Shown here: positions 44,089 through 56,375 of the stretch, one piece after another
Position numbering within the stretch: the stretch's first letter is position 1
Layout of the letters: each line of letters opens with the position of its first letter
From: Marchantia polymorpha subsp. ruderalis
Lineage: Eukaryota; Streptophyta; Marchantiopsida; Marchantiales; Marchantiaceae
Direction of reading: 5' to 3'
NCBI GenBank assembly: GCA_037833965.1
Contig: AP031356.1
Location: 27,256,501-27,320,500 of the forward strand
DNA: 64,000 nucleotides
The notes under the pieces: model-generated
Seen by the model: the letters and a program-made list of their open reading frames with translations, nothing else
The model's database searches: none
Told to the model about the DNA's origin: nothing
Program-made: the position numbers and the translations under genes

Positions 44089-47000
44089 GAAACTGGCAAA
44101 AGCACAACTCGGAGGTCGGTCAGGACCTCCGCTTCGGATTTCAGGAGGAAAGTGACTCAAAAGTTCATTCAGAGGTTCTGCAGGTAGTGACTCCCACTCC
44201 GGCTTTTACTGCCCTTCCGCCAGGAACTAGCGTAGGGTACCCGGACTGGACTTCCCACTTCGGAACGAAGCCTCTTCATACGCCGTGGACGTCACCCTCG
44301 ACTCTCACACCAAACGCAGGGAGTGCAGACCCGACTGAGAACTTAACTGAGACACGATCCAGTAACACACACACAACCTGAATTGCAAACCAAGCCTTAC
44401 ACGAAGTAATAAAACTTCACTTTGGCATTCAGGGGAAACTTCCCGTAGGAGTACAATCAGGATATGTCACTCGAAGGAGTAAGGGACAACTGTTCAAGTC
44501 TCTAACTCGCAGCCGGCTCTGAGCATCAGAAATCACCCGCAGGTGCAGATCCGCACTACTCAAGTCTCTAACCGGGTACTAGCTCTGAACATTCAGCCGA
44601 AGGCCTTCAACTACAACATACGGTAACTTCGCTATGCTGCAGCTTCTCTACGTGGTGCCAGGACCAAAATGCACAAACACGCCAAGAAAGTGAGTTCCTC
44701 ATCTGCACTTCCGAAACTGGAAGAGTCCCAAGGCAAAACGCCTTGAACTACTTTATACCCTCAAAGGTCCTAACTAACACTACGCTATGCTATCTACTAC
44801 TCGCAACATCTGCGCGAAACCAAACTATACTACTGCACTCGGCGGATCCGGTGCTGCGCCTCCTGCGCGCCGGACTGCTCCGCTCGTTGTCTCTACCTTG
44901 CCAGTCTTCCGACCGGCTGCGCAACCCCAGACGTCGGAGGGCTGCAGTGACTTCCGACTCTAAGTGCGCCATAGTGTCGCGCGCACCCGACAAGAAGGTT
45001 TCTAATTTCCTCGCTACTCGCCGCCGACTCCGACTGTCACCCTCCGTCAATGCCGCCGCCCGAAGCTCGAACTCCCTGAGTGTGATCCTCTCTTGAGCTG
45101 CCACCTCCCAATGGGCGTATCCTTTTAGACAGTGAGTCACCCGCGTCGCCAACTCTTCTCGCGCCCGGCAGCTGCCTTCCACCTCTACTAGCTGCATTTC
45201 CGCTTCCGCACGCTGCGCCCTCAAATCCGAGCACTCGGATTGCAAGTTGCGCAACAACTCCTCATCCTCCTTGCGGGCTCTTTGACTTTCTTCTAAGGCG
45301 CGCGTCTGGCGCGCAAGCTCTGCTGCTAGGATGCGGTTTTGTCTCCGCTCTTCCTGCAATTCCGACTCGATCTTTACCCGCATTAGCTCGGCCTCCGCCT
45401 GGCTTTTCGTCGCCGCGTCCTCCCTCTGCTGCTGCAAGGCTTGGTATAGCTTCTGTGTGACCGCCAGGTGTTGTCGGAGGGCGGTGTTCCTATCCAGATA
45501 TACTTGGCACCTAGAGGTCCAAGTGGCCACCTTGCTCCTCGTCCTTCGCTTGATAGTCTCCACATAAGACTGCGGTTTTCCAGTACCCGAGTACTTGGAT
45601 GTCTTGCGATCCAGATATCGCAGGAGTGGGACTATCTGCTCGCACAACACCCCTGTTGGCGTTTTCTGCACAGAATCCGCTTCCTGCTCTTCCGAGCTCG
45701 TCTCATCCTCCGTTTCGAGGATTTCAGTCGCCACCGAATCCCTTGGCGACTCCCTGGAACTGTGGCGCGCAGCAGCTTCCGCTACGACTGCCGCTCCACT
45801 GCCTGCTAAAATATCCAGGGCAGTGGGGGATCCCACTGCTTGAGCCCCTGTTCCGGCTCGATCTTCGGTTTCCGAAGGGGTCGACGCCGCAGTGACTTCT
45901 GTCACCCTTGCACCGCCCGTTTCTGCTGCCTGCCCTTCCTGCGCAATCTGCGCGGAAGGTGTCTTCGCTGAAGGTGCGCCCGCCGAAGGCGTCCGCACAC
46001 TGGTCGCCGGCCCTGTCCGTCTCGCAGTCGGCGAAACCGGCCGACTCTCTGTTGACCGACTCGCAGTCGGCCGACTAGCAGTTGTCCGACTGGGAGTCGG
46101 ATACACCCTGCGCGTCTTCACTCCACTTGGCCTGCTTGCTGGTGGCGTTTTCCCAGAAGTGCCTTCCGCCGAAGACGACCCTCTGAGGGTTGTTGGCTCG
46201 TCAGCCAAACTCTCTTCTGCTTCTGGCCTGCTGTCCGGTTCAACGCGCCGCTCGGTTGGCCTTCCTTCCGCTTGTCGACCTTCAGTCGCCCGACTCGTAG
46301 TCGGCCGACTGTCAGTCCGTCCATCTCCTTTTAAGGCATTGGTGCCTTCTGCGCAGAGGTATTTGTCGACTTCCCTAGAATCTGCGCGATTATCTCCTCC
46401 TGCGTGGGATTCCGCCGGACCGGAGTACGCCCGGTCTCCTCAGTACTAGTTGGCATTTTGCGTGCCCTCTGTTTTGGTCGACTGTGAGGCTCGTGGGTGC
46501 GCCGACCACGAGTCGGCACAGTTGGCACTTCCGGCTGCCTGTCCTCAGGTCTCTCATCCCACTTCCGCTTTCGCGGAATGCGCTCACTTCGACGTTCTTC
46601 TGCTGCTCTTGCTGGGGCCGGGGCCGGAGGCGGACTGGCAGGTTCCTCGTTCGGATCCGTGTCTACTTCGGCCTCCCGTGAGTATCTACCTGGATAGCTC
46701 CGTGTCAGCAGCGGAAACCGTGTCCGCTCTGAATTTGTCAAACATCCCATCGCCCGATAAAACACAATCAGGTAAGGCGAAAGATGATTGAGGGTTCCTC
46801 CTCTCTCTTCTTGCGCATGTTGGCGCGTCACCTTCCACAGGAGCCGTGCCCAATGCACTGGAGCTCCTGACAACACTAGTTCCACAAATCCTACCTGCCA
46901 ACCATGCATGTAAGCGGTCTTGGTCGGCTGCAATATCTGCAACAAAGCAGTCGCGACATTTCTCCGCAATCGATCTTTGTAATCCCGTGTCCGGAAACCG

Positions 47001-48720
47001 TTCTTGGGATGCCTGGCAACTTTGAAAAGCTCATTGTAGGAGATTTCTTCCTCCTGGGACACCTTCACGCTATCGGCCTCGAAGAGGAGATACCCTTCCT
47101 CGCCGGCACACCTGCCCAACACCTGCGCCCAGTCACAAATGTCCCACCTTTCTGGATGTGGACGGAATCCGCGTGAGGGCTTGTGTCTCTCCTGCAGATA
47201 CTCGCGCACCATCTCCGGACATGTCCAGTTCCACCCCCACAGGAGGAAATCGAGCTTCAGCCCCAGCATCACATCTTGAAATGCGCGTAGACCGATCTGC
47301 GGCACCCTGAGGGGAGACACTCGCAGCTGGGGAACCTTCGACATTGCGTTACCTGCACACACAAACGTTCTCCCTTTCGCTCGCTCTCTCACAATCGCCA
47401 CTGCGCGTCGGCCGCTCAAGCACTTACTGCTCACTCTCTCTTCGCTCACGCTCAAGTTCGCTACTCGCAATTCTCTCCAAGGTCTGTCAAGATCCTTGCG
47501 CAACTCGTCTCCGCACTCTCTCCTCTCACTGCAGGTCTCTCCGCCCTTGCGCGTAATCTTGGAAGCTGGAACTCGCAAAATCAAGAATGAGAGAATGAGA
47601 CTGGAGCGCAGTCTTTTCTTCTCCGAATTCAAGAACGTCCAACGTTCTTACTGGTTACAACGTACGCAGCCGGCTATACGGCCTAACGGTTCGCCCTTTG
47701 CATGCGCGAATTCACGTCTCCGCACTGCGCGCATTCGCATGCGTGAATGTTGAATTCTCCCGCCGCCGCCGTCTTCCGGACTCGAGTCCGCCGCAGGGTA
47801 TACATCGGCTATGTTGTCTTTCCCTAACCCGTCCATCACCGGAGGCGTGTCGCCGCTGGCGTGTTCCTTATCCATCGGCGCCTTGCTGGAGGCGCACATC
47901 CAGTCGGCGCGAATTACGCCGGCGCGTATTCGTACCGCTTATTTTGTCCTTTATGCCTCGTCCATTACTGACGGCGCATATCCCGCCGGCGCAAATCATA
48001 CCAACGCAAATCATGCCAGCGCATCCGGCCATCAGCGCCACGTCGGAGGCGTACATCCGACCGGCACGTTTCTTCCGTTGCTTAGCCGCCAAAGGCGCTT
48101 CCGACTTCGAGTTGATTTCTTCCAATGAGCGCGTGATTCCGCCAAAGGCGCATCGCCGAGGGCGTACGGGAGTCCTTTCCGGCTGTGAACCCTAGCGCGA
48201 ACGGCGCATGTCGGCTACGAGTTTTTCCGACGCTCATAACTTCTTCGTCTCTGATCCATCTCCGACGCTCTTGGGCTCGTTAGAACGAGCGTCCCGAGCT
48301 CTTTCTAATGCGACTTCAACCAACTGGAACTACCGTGTATTCCGCTCGTTATAAAGGTTTCCCTTTCCGCGCTAGCGGCGCATCGCCGAAGGCGCACTCA
48401 TGGTCGGAAACCTTCAGAGGTCCGGGCCGTTCTTCTGACGTCTTTAGCAAAATCTCCTCCTGAGGTGTCTGCGCCGGAAGCGTAGCTTCCTTAACCGCTG
48501 GAAGCGCGTGAGTAGAGACGCCTCAGAAAAGGAGCTTTTGCCGAAGACGCCGAAGACATTGGCGTTGGTACATCCGACTACGCGATTCTTCGTGACCTCG
48601 TGACGATCTCCTCAATCCACTCTATTTAACGTACCCTTTTCTAACTACAAACACTGATTCGGTACTAGTTTTCTAAAATTGTTTAAATTCTGCAAAAAAA
48701 ACCAAAAGTGTGTTACCACA
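43822..48720 (-). mobile_element. LTR F: minus-strand solo LTR inside E
   Basis: Plus-strand reading starts TGTAATAACCC at 43822 and ends GTGTTACCACA at 48720. CTCTC flanks both sides (43817-43821 and 48721-48725). At 4899 bp it belongs to the same subfamily as the D LTR (4859 bp) and H (4871 bp). A long CA tract lies near 44057-44086 and the TATA box at 44752-44757 (minus). A solo LTR with no internal region. Confidence 0.93.
44790..47344 (-). pseudogene. U3-encoded LTR protein (F copy)
   Basis: Minus-strand copy of the D-type protein, from the conserved ATG at 47344 (MSKVPQLRV) to 44790. The phase is also open upstream to about 47632, showing a possible longer N-terminus. All conserved blocks are present and close to D. 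Broken about once. Confidence 0.8.
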
Positions 48721-48725
48721 CTCTC

Positions 48726-49128
48726 CCTCCGGTTCCTCTCTCCATCTTCGTTTCTGCGGCACTCTCGCTGCGGGTGTGTTTCTTCCCTCATCCTGCTGAG
48801 TCGGTGGAGTGGAAGTTGGCGAATCCTCCGCGTCGGTGTCTACTTCGTTATCCCGCACATACTTTTCGGGATGGTCGACTTACAATGGCGGAAAGCGAGC
48901 ATGCTCCGCCGCGGTCAAACAATTCCTCTGTCGATAAAAGTTTATCAAGAAGGGGGAGAGATGATTGAGAGGTCCCCCTTTCTCCTCATATGCATGCTAT
49001 CGCATCACCCTATGTAGAATGCGCGCCCAGTGAACTGGAGCTCCGGCTAATGTTAGCTCTACCAAAGATACCTGCCACAACGTGATGTACGAAGTGCGGT
49101 GCGGCTGCAACAATTGCAGCAGCGCCGC
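48726..49128 (-). pseudogene. U3-encoded LTR protein remnant (E copy), middle
   Basis: Minus-strand text of the end of the N-terminal block (LLQLLQPHRTSYITLWQVSL, APVHWARILHRVMR) and the start of the linker (NEVDTDAEDSPTSTP). It is bounded by the F insertion on the left and the I insertion on the right. Decayed. Confidence 0.7.
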
Positions 49129-51121
49129 TGTGAGCCGAACCTTCCCACCCTTCAGCGTTTGTAGTCCAGGTGGGGGTTCGCACTCCCATAATCTAACTTC
49201 TCTGATCACAAGCCATGTACTCACAGTGTATTCAAGACAATGAGATGATAAACACTTGCTCTTCCACAGACAAATGGTCCAAAACTGAAACTAACACCTG
49301 CTGCGTACTATTTTCACAAGAGCATCAGACAAGCTCTTTATTACATAAAGATCTAACCCAACTCTGGGTGACTTCCTCAATACTACAGCCACAGTGGGCT
49401 TTCCTAGATCCCAGTCCCAGTCCCAATTCCTACTCAGATTTCAGCATCGATTTCTCAGCTTCCACCTTCAGACCCCACCAGATTCCTCTCTCAGATTCAA
49501 CTCTCCCTTTCCAGTTTCAAATTCAGATTCTGACTGTCAGATTTCAGTCTCAGATTTCACTTCACTCTCAGCTCCCATTCTCAGATCTTCCACTCTGATC
49601 TCAGTTCCCACTCACAGATTTTACACTTCAATCTCAGATTCCACTTCAACTTCACTCTCAGATACGACTCTCCACCCACGAGAGTCTGCTTTCTCCTACT
49701 TCGAACTCTCCACACTCCCCTCCTAATTCTCACCACTTCCCTGCGAAAAATCACTCACACCACACTCTATCCTACGACTGATACCACTTCCGTCTCCACA
49801 CCCTGGTACACCACAAGCTCTCAGTTACCAGGCCGAACTCCCCACTTCGAAGTCCAAGGCCGAGACACTCACAGCCTGCCTGAAATGCAACACTCGCAAT
49901 GATGGGTAGCTGCCTACTCCCCTTGCGCGACAACATGCACCGTCGTCTTGTGTGGTACCCCACTTTTGGCAATTTTGAGGAAATTAAAACATTTTTGGAA
50001 AACTGTACCCTGGCAGCATTGTAAATAGCCTCCGGTACATCAAAACAGAGTGAATCCGGAAGATCGCGGGGATTCTCAAGGGATCTTGTAGAATCTGGGA
50101 TTTGGGGTGCCGCAGAAAGGACAGGCACCATCCTCCCTGCGAGCTCCGCAGTTAGGATCTCTACGGCGCAAGGCGCAAAACCCGCCTTCGGAGGTTGCGT
50201 CCGCGGCTGTAGGGAAACCCCCGTAATTAGGTCAACCCTCGGGCGCCTTGACCAAGTTAGGATCCCGTTGGAAAGAGCTCGACGCGCTGATTCCAACGAG
50301 CCCAAGAACGCTTGGAACGGATGAGGACTTAGGGAGTTATCGCTACTGGAAGAAACGGAGGCGGTCGCCTACGGCGGAAGGAGTTCGCCACCGGCGCGAA
50401 TTCCGCCTACGCGGAAGGAGGAATCAAGTTTTGTCCTATGCGGCGGACGAAGGCGTTCGCCTGTGCACAGGCGAAGTAGGGTTAGGGAAGGCGCGAAGTC
50501 CGCCTACGCACAGGCGCTCGCCTGTGCACAGGCACTTCGGCGTCGGCGGGAAATCCGCCTTGGGCCCTAGAAATGCGCCTTGTGAGGTAGAAAGTGTACG
50601 GCGCCTTCCGCGCCAGCGCGGCGCCGCGTACGTCGGAAGAGCCGCCAGAGTAATCCAATCGGTACGGACCATGCGGACGGCACGGGTGGATGCGCTCTTG
50701 GACGGACGGAGTTGCGGCGGCGGAAGCGCCGACGGAGAGACCAGGAACGGACAGACTGGACGGAGACGGCTGACCACGGTCAACGCCTTCCGCGCCAGCG
50801 CAGCGCCGCGGACGGAATCTGCCTGCGCACAGGCAGGGGTTGAATTTTTGTCCGACATGCGGACGCACGCGTCAAGGCAGAGGGAGATTGGCCGAGGGGC
50901 GGTACGAACAAGTGTACCGCGCAAGGCGGAAAACTCGCCTTCGGCGCTACGCCCGCATGTCCGCAGGGTGACACGCTCGCGGAGTTCAAATCCGCCAATT
51001 CGAGCGTGAGAGTTTAATCGACGACGGCGGAGCGTGAAGCCGCGCGTGAGAGCGAAGACCGTTCCAGCGTACAGCCGGCGCGGCCTTCAAGTGAGACGTT
51101 CTTCACGACCAAGAGCCGACC

Positions 51122-54100
51122 ATGACCTTCGACCGGGCGGCGGAGAACGTCCCATTCTTGAATTCGCGATTCCAATCTCTTGTGCGCGCTGCGCGCATCC
51201 ATCTGCTGGCTGCGGATGACTCTCGACGTCGTCGCACAGGAGAATTCTTGTTGATTGAGGGAGAAGTGAGTGCGCGTGATTTGGAATTGAGAGCGATTAG
51301 AGTTTGCCGAGAGAGAAAGAAACGCGGGTTGTGCGGAAGTAGGATGAGCGGGCAAGCGAACCCCAGGAACGCAATGACGAGACCGAGCAGATTGCGGATG
51401 GTGCCACTTCGCCTGCCGCAGAACGGGTTGCGCGCTTTCGAGGAGCGCTTAATAGCGAGAAAGCTCGATTTTTTGCTATGGGGATGGAATTACATCTGTG
51501 CGAATATGGTGCGCGAGTGGCTAGAGCCACAGGGACCACCCTCGCGCGGATTGCGTCCGCATGTTGATCGGTGGACAGTCCAAGATTGGGCGCAGGCGTT
51601 GGGAAGATGTGCTGGCATGCCAGGGCATCTCCTTTTCGACAGTGAGAGCATCAAGGTGACCAAACAAGAAGAGGCGCAATTTGTGGAGCTGTTCAAGACC
51701 GGGAGGTCTACCAAGAATGGGTACAGGACCCGTGATTACAAGGATCGATTTCGCCGGACTTTGTCCGCGGCGCTGATGCAATTACTGCAGCCGCACCGCG
51801 CCTGCTACATCACATTGTGGCAGGTCTCTTTTGTGGAGTGCGTCATCGAGGGAACTCCAATTCACTGGGCGAGCATCCTGCACAGGGTGATGCGATAGCA
51901 CGCATTTGAGGAGAAGGGGGGAACTCTAAACCATCTTTCTCCTTTCCTCATCAATTTTTATCGACAGCGGAATTGTTTGACAGCGGCGGAGCTTGAACAT
52001 TTTCCGCCATTGTCCATCGACCATCCCGGGAAGTATGTGCGGGAGAACGAGGTCGATACTGATGCAGAGGAGTCACCGACTTCTACCCCATCAAGACGGA
52101 GGGACGAAGGGAGACACACCCCTGCAGCGCGAGTGCCGCGGAAGCGGCGATGGAGGGAAGAGTCCGAAGAGGAGCAGCATCAAGAACCTTCTGCTCCCAT
52201 TCGACCGCGGCCGCTGTGCGAGCCATACAGCCGGCCGAAGCAGAAGGCACGCAGACTGGTGTTGCCAGCTGACAGTGCAGATACGGCGACAATTGCGACG
52301 GAGATAGGAAGTGCGTCGCCAGAGAGGCGAGAGGAAGCGCGGACGACCGCAGGAGCGACGGGCCACGCTGCAACCTCGTCGGGAGAGAGGCCGCCTACGG
52401 GCCAAGGGCCTCCGGAGTTACCACGTGCGATGCGGACAGATGTTCCGTTTGCGCACAGGAGAACCTCCGCGGACGGACGAGCCTCCGCGGACCGGCGAAC
52501 ACAAGTGGACGTGGATCTACGCTTACGCGTGGGAAGGAGCAGTCCGCCTGTGCACAGGCGCTCACCTGTGCACAGGACACCTCCACACGTGCCGCCTGTG
52601 CACAGGCAAGAATCACCCCCGTTCCAACGGAGGAAGGGGAAGGAGCCGGCGGAAGAACCGCCTACGAGACACCGGCCCTCGGGGCCAGACCCTCCGGCGC
52701 ACCACGCGCCGCAATTTGCGCCTTCGGCGCCAGGGCCTTCGAGCAGAGGAGATACGAGCAGAGAGCGTGCGGAGGCCGCACCATCGGCGGGAAGTCCGCC
52801 GATAGATGCGCCTTCGGCGGTAGGGCCTATAGGCCAAGGAACATCGGGCGTGCGGCCCCCGGCCATGTCGCCTTCGGCGATAGATGTCCGCGGCGCTACA
52901 CCTGCGGCGGACAAGGCGCCGGCAAATGCGCCTGCGCACGGGCCGGGCACAGCCCCCACGGACCGATCAAGGGAGCAGCAGACGAACGAGCGGAGTGACT
53001 GTCCGCGGGATGAAATCTCGATGCGCGATGCGCAATCCAACCCCGCGCAGTCACCCTCCGCTCGATCGCCTTCGGCGGCGGACGACGGAGGCAGAGAGAA
53101 CGCGGTAGGCAATCAACCAGCGAGCGACGGGGATGCCGCTCGGGTACATTCGCCTTCCGCCTTAGACATTTTGGCGACGAGCAGCGAGGCTGCGGCGGTG
53201 CCTTCGCAGGCAGTACACGTCGAGGACGTGCAGCCCCACTCGGGGCAGTCGCCGACGCAATCAATGGCGACTGAAATCCTCCACTCGGATGATGACGACG
53301 GAGGCTCCACGGAAGAAATGTCAGGAGCAGAAGACACCGAGGAGGAGGAGGAGGAAATTGTTGGAGCACCGGCGGCGGCGCTCTCTGAGCAGGTGATTCC
53401 GTTGCTACGGTACTTGGATCGCAAGGTCGATAAATACGCCGACCCACTCCAGCCGGGATCTTACATCGAGTTAGTGCGCAGGCGGACTCGCACTAAAGTC
53501 CACACCAGCAAGCTATTAGCTAGAGTGGACCAGGAGTTGAGGGACTTGAAGGAGAAGCATGAGTGCTTGTGGGGTCAGTACAAGCTTAATCAGAAATTCT
53601 ACAAGCACTCCGAGAAGATGAAGGATGAGAAACTGGGCGAGCTCACCAAGGAGCAGGTGAAGGTCAAGGAAGCACTCAACTCTGAGCAGGCCCAGAATCG
53701 GATTTTGTCAGAGGAGCTCGTGCGACAGACCCGGTTGTTGGAACAATGTCAGCTCGCACGGCAGGCGGATGAAGAATTAATCCGCAGGTTGCAGTCAGAG
53801 TGCGGCGAATTGAGAGCGCAACGTGCTGAAGCCGAATCGCAATTAGTGATAATTGAAGAGGATCGCAGGAAGGAGGCGGATCGCACGAAGGTGGAGACGG
53901 CGAGGCGAGTCGCCCACTGTCTCAAGGGCTACGCCCACTGGGAAGTGAAGGCGCAGGAGAAACTCACACTGCGCGAGTTTGAATTGCGCGCAGCCGGGTT
54001 GTTGTCAGGCGACAGTAGGAGTCGGCGGAAGGTAGCAAAGAAGCTTGAAGCCTTTCTGTCGAAGGCACAGGATACCATGTCCGCCCTCGAGGGGGAGGTG

Positions 54101-54244
54101 TCCGCGGCGTTGCAGCGGTTGGGACTGCGCAGTCGAGCGGAAGAGTGGCAGGGTAGGGAGTTAGTGCGCGGCAGTCGGCCGCGCCGGAGACGCAGTACAG
54201 GTTCCGCGGAGTGTAGTGTAGCGTGGTTCCGTGCAGGCGTGTAG
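51122..54244 (+). pseudogene. U3-encoded LTR protein (G copy)
   Basis: Plus-strand copy from the ATG at 51122 (MTFDRAAENVPF) to 54244, about 1040 codons in span, longer than the D type because of the upstream extension and a longer linker. It has the conserved N-terminal block, a linker rich in PVHR and PSA repeats, an acidic patch, a coiled coil with NRILSEELVRQTRLLEQC and the basic tail. Broken about once. Confidence 0.8.
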
Positions 54245-54280
54245 CGTATTGCAGTGTAGTGCTAGGTAGGACTTAGAAGG

Positions 54281-54289
54281 TATAAAATA
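54281..54289 (+). promoter_or_regulatory. TATA box of LTR G
   Basis: TATAAAATA, followed by the perfect inverted repeat CCAGGC-GTTTT-GCCTGG at 54293-54309. Confidence 0.65.
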
Positions 54290-55434
54290 GTTCCAGGCGT
54301 TTTGCCTGGGGTTCTTTCCCATCAGAAGTGCAGATCAGGAACCCATTTCCTTTGCGTGTTTGTGTCCTTGAGTTCTGTCACCACGCAGGAGGAGTTACAA
54401 CTTAGCGTTCCGCATTTTGTAGCTGAAGGCCTTCGGCCGAATGTTCAGAGCTAGTACATTGGTTAGAGACTTGAGTAGTTCGGATCTGCACCTGCGGGTG
54501 ACTGCCGATGCTCAGAGCCAGTGACTAGTTAGATACTTGAACAGTTTCGCCCCTACACCTTCGAGTGTTTCTTTCTGATTGTACTCCTTGGGATTTTTCC
54601 CCTGAATGCCAAAGTGAAGTTTTGCTACTTCGTGTAAGCCTTGGTTGTAAATTCAGGTTACGCTGCAGCAGGTGCCTTGAGGGTAACCCCTGTAGTATTT
54701 CTGGGAATGACAAGTGCCTGAGAATTCAAACTCTTCAATAGACTGTTGTTGTGTTACTGGAATGTTTCACAGTGAGTCCTTCAGTGTGGACCTGTGTTCT
54801 CTGCGCGTTTTGTGAGTTGAGAGTGTTGTTCACCGCGTCTAAGTGACTTCGATCCGAAGTAGGTAGTCCAAACCGGGTTTCCTACACTAGCAGCAAGCTA
54901 GTGGAAGCGTTGTAAAAGCCGGAGTTGGAAGTCACTGCCCGCAGCTTTGCCGAGTGTGCTCGTGAGAGACTTTCCCCCTGAAATCTTGAAGTAGAGGTCC
55001 TAACGGATCTCTGGGTTGTGTTTCTGTAGTTTCAGGTGTGTGTGTGTGTGTGTGTTACGCTGCACTGTGCGACCTCCGAGTGCGCTCCGAGTGGACACTT
55101 GCAGTATTTCTGGGAGTGACAGTCGCCTGAGAATTCAAACTCCTCAATAGTCTGTTAAAACGTGACACTTTGTACCCTGTGTGTTCCTCTGTCCCTGTGG
55201 GTTCGACCTTTCTACCACTATATTGCAGTTTTAGCCTTTAGTGGGTTATTACATCTTGCCTCCCCCACTTGACTTCACGCCGCCGCCGCTGCCACACCTG
55301 CACATTCTACATTCCTGACCATCCGATCTCCGCCGGAGAAATCCTCTTCCGCGCACCGCCGAAGGCATCCACCCGCCGAAGACGCACGACCACACCTTTG
55401 CTTATCCATAACAGTCACTCCCGACACCCATAAC

Positions 55435-56160
55435 TCACAGATCCTAGCTCCGTTTCACAAGTTCGTGGGCTCATTGAAACGACCAGGTCGAGCTCTTTCC
55501 AACGAGACCCTAACTGGATCAAACCGTTATGAATTGAGAAAGTTATGCCTGTTTTACCCTTCGCCGAAGGCACACCGCCGAAGGCCTGTTATCTGTTATC
55601 GCCGAAGGCGCCCGCACGATGTTCGCCGGTTGGATGTCTTCCGGTTTGATATCCTCCGGTTCGATGTTGTTCTACCCTATCCGCCGCTTTTGACGCTCAT
55701 AACTCAGTGACGCCTTATCCGTTTGAAGATTTCTTGGTTTCGTTGGAACGAGCGTCGCGAGCTCTTTCCAACAAGACCCTAATCAAGTCAAACCGTTAAC
55801 AAATGAAAAAGATATGCCGAGTTTACTGTTTCGCCGATGGCCCTTGCACGATGTTCACCGGCTCGGAGTTCGCCGACCCCGAGTTCGCCGAAGGCCTGCT
55901 CGCAGTTGTCGCGAAGTCGTCCGAAGCCGGAGATGTTCACAGCCGGAGACGTCCGGAGCCGAAGACGTTCGCAGCCGGACTTGCCTCAACCGTTCCCATC
56001 AGTAACTTCCGACACTCACAACTCAGTGATTCCTCATCCGTTTGAAGAGTTCTTGGTCTCGTTGGAACGAGCGTTGCGAGCTCTTTCCAAGGAAACACTA
56101 ACTGAGTCAAGGCATCACACATTGAGAACGTTATGAGGGTTTCACTGTTTCGCCGAAGGC
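55435..56160 (-). repeat. Three degenerate tandem units in LTR I
   Basis: Three copies begin near 55435, 55690 and 56010. Each reads roughly ATAACTCA..., a GTTGGAACGAGCGT-like phrase, GCGAGCTCTTTCCAA, ACCCTAA..., GTCAA..., a GTTATG-like phrase, then CCGAAGG units. One such unit is present in U3 of each giant LTR (for example 4860-5000, 35080-35200, and its complement at 17590-17690). Likely a conserved U3 regulatory module amplified in I. Confidence 0.65.
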
Positions 56161-56375
56161 CTTTCCCCGAAGGAACTTCACCGAAGGCTCTTCGCCGGAG
56201 ACCCTGCCCTGAAAGCCCCGTTCCAGACCTTTGCCTACTAGCTATTACACCAACTCCTAATCTTACCAAAACTTCCAGAAAACTCCGAGCATAATTTTGT
56301 AAGAGCTTAAATCTAAAACTTTAACTCTCACAAGGTTAAAAAGACATGTGAGCACAGTTTTGTGCTCACAGCCGC

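Larger units (their letters stand above)
49951..55253 (+). mobile_element. LTR G: plus-strand solo LTR inside I
   Basis: TGTGGTACCCCAC at 49951 and GGGTTATTACA ending at 55253. TCTTG flanks both sides (49946-49950 and 55254-55258). At 5303 bp it is a close relative of J and C. U3 is palindrome-rich, with the TATA box at 54281-54289. A solo LTR with complete ends. Confidence 0.94.
49129..56370 (-). mobile_element. LTR I: shorter solo LTR of a related but distinct family, inside E, interrupted by G
   Basis: TGTGAGCC at 49129 and GTGCTCACA ending at 56370 give TG/CA termini. GCCGC flanks both sides (49124-49128 and 56371-56375) and interrupts the E reading frame. Without G it is about 1.93 kb. 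Orientation is inferred as minus because a U3 motif of the giant LTRs (CGAGCTCTTTCCAACG-like) is near its right end in the same sense as in the minus LTRs. It lacks the U3 protein frame. Its right end is a 9-bp stem hairpin (56348-56369). The left part (49380-49700) is a pyrimidine-rich run of CAGATT-like units. Confidence 0.75.

Noticed and set aside
49215-49726. Open frames at the left of LTR I
   Set aside because: They arise from a pyrimidine-rich run of CAGATT-like units; low complexity and no conserved motif.
56348-56369. Helitron-like 3' hairpin
   Set aside because: The hairpin is at the end of a TG/CA-bounded element with an exact 5-bp duplication, which fits an LTR better.
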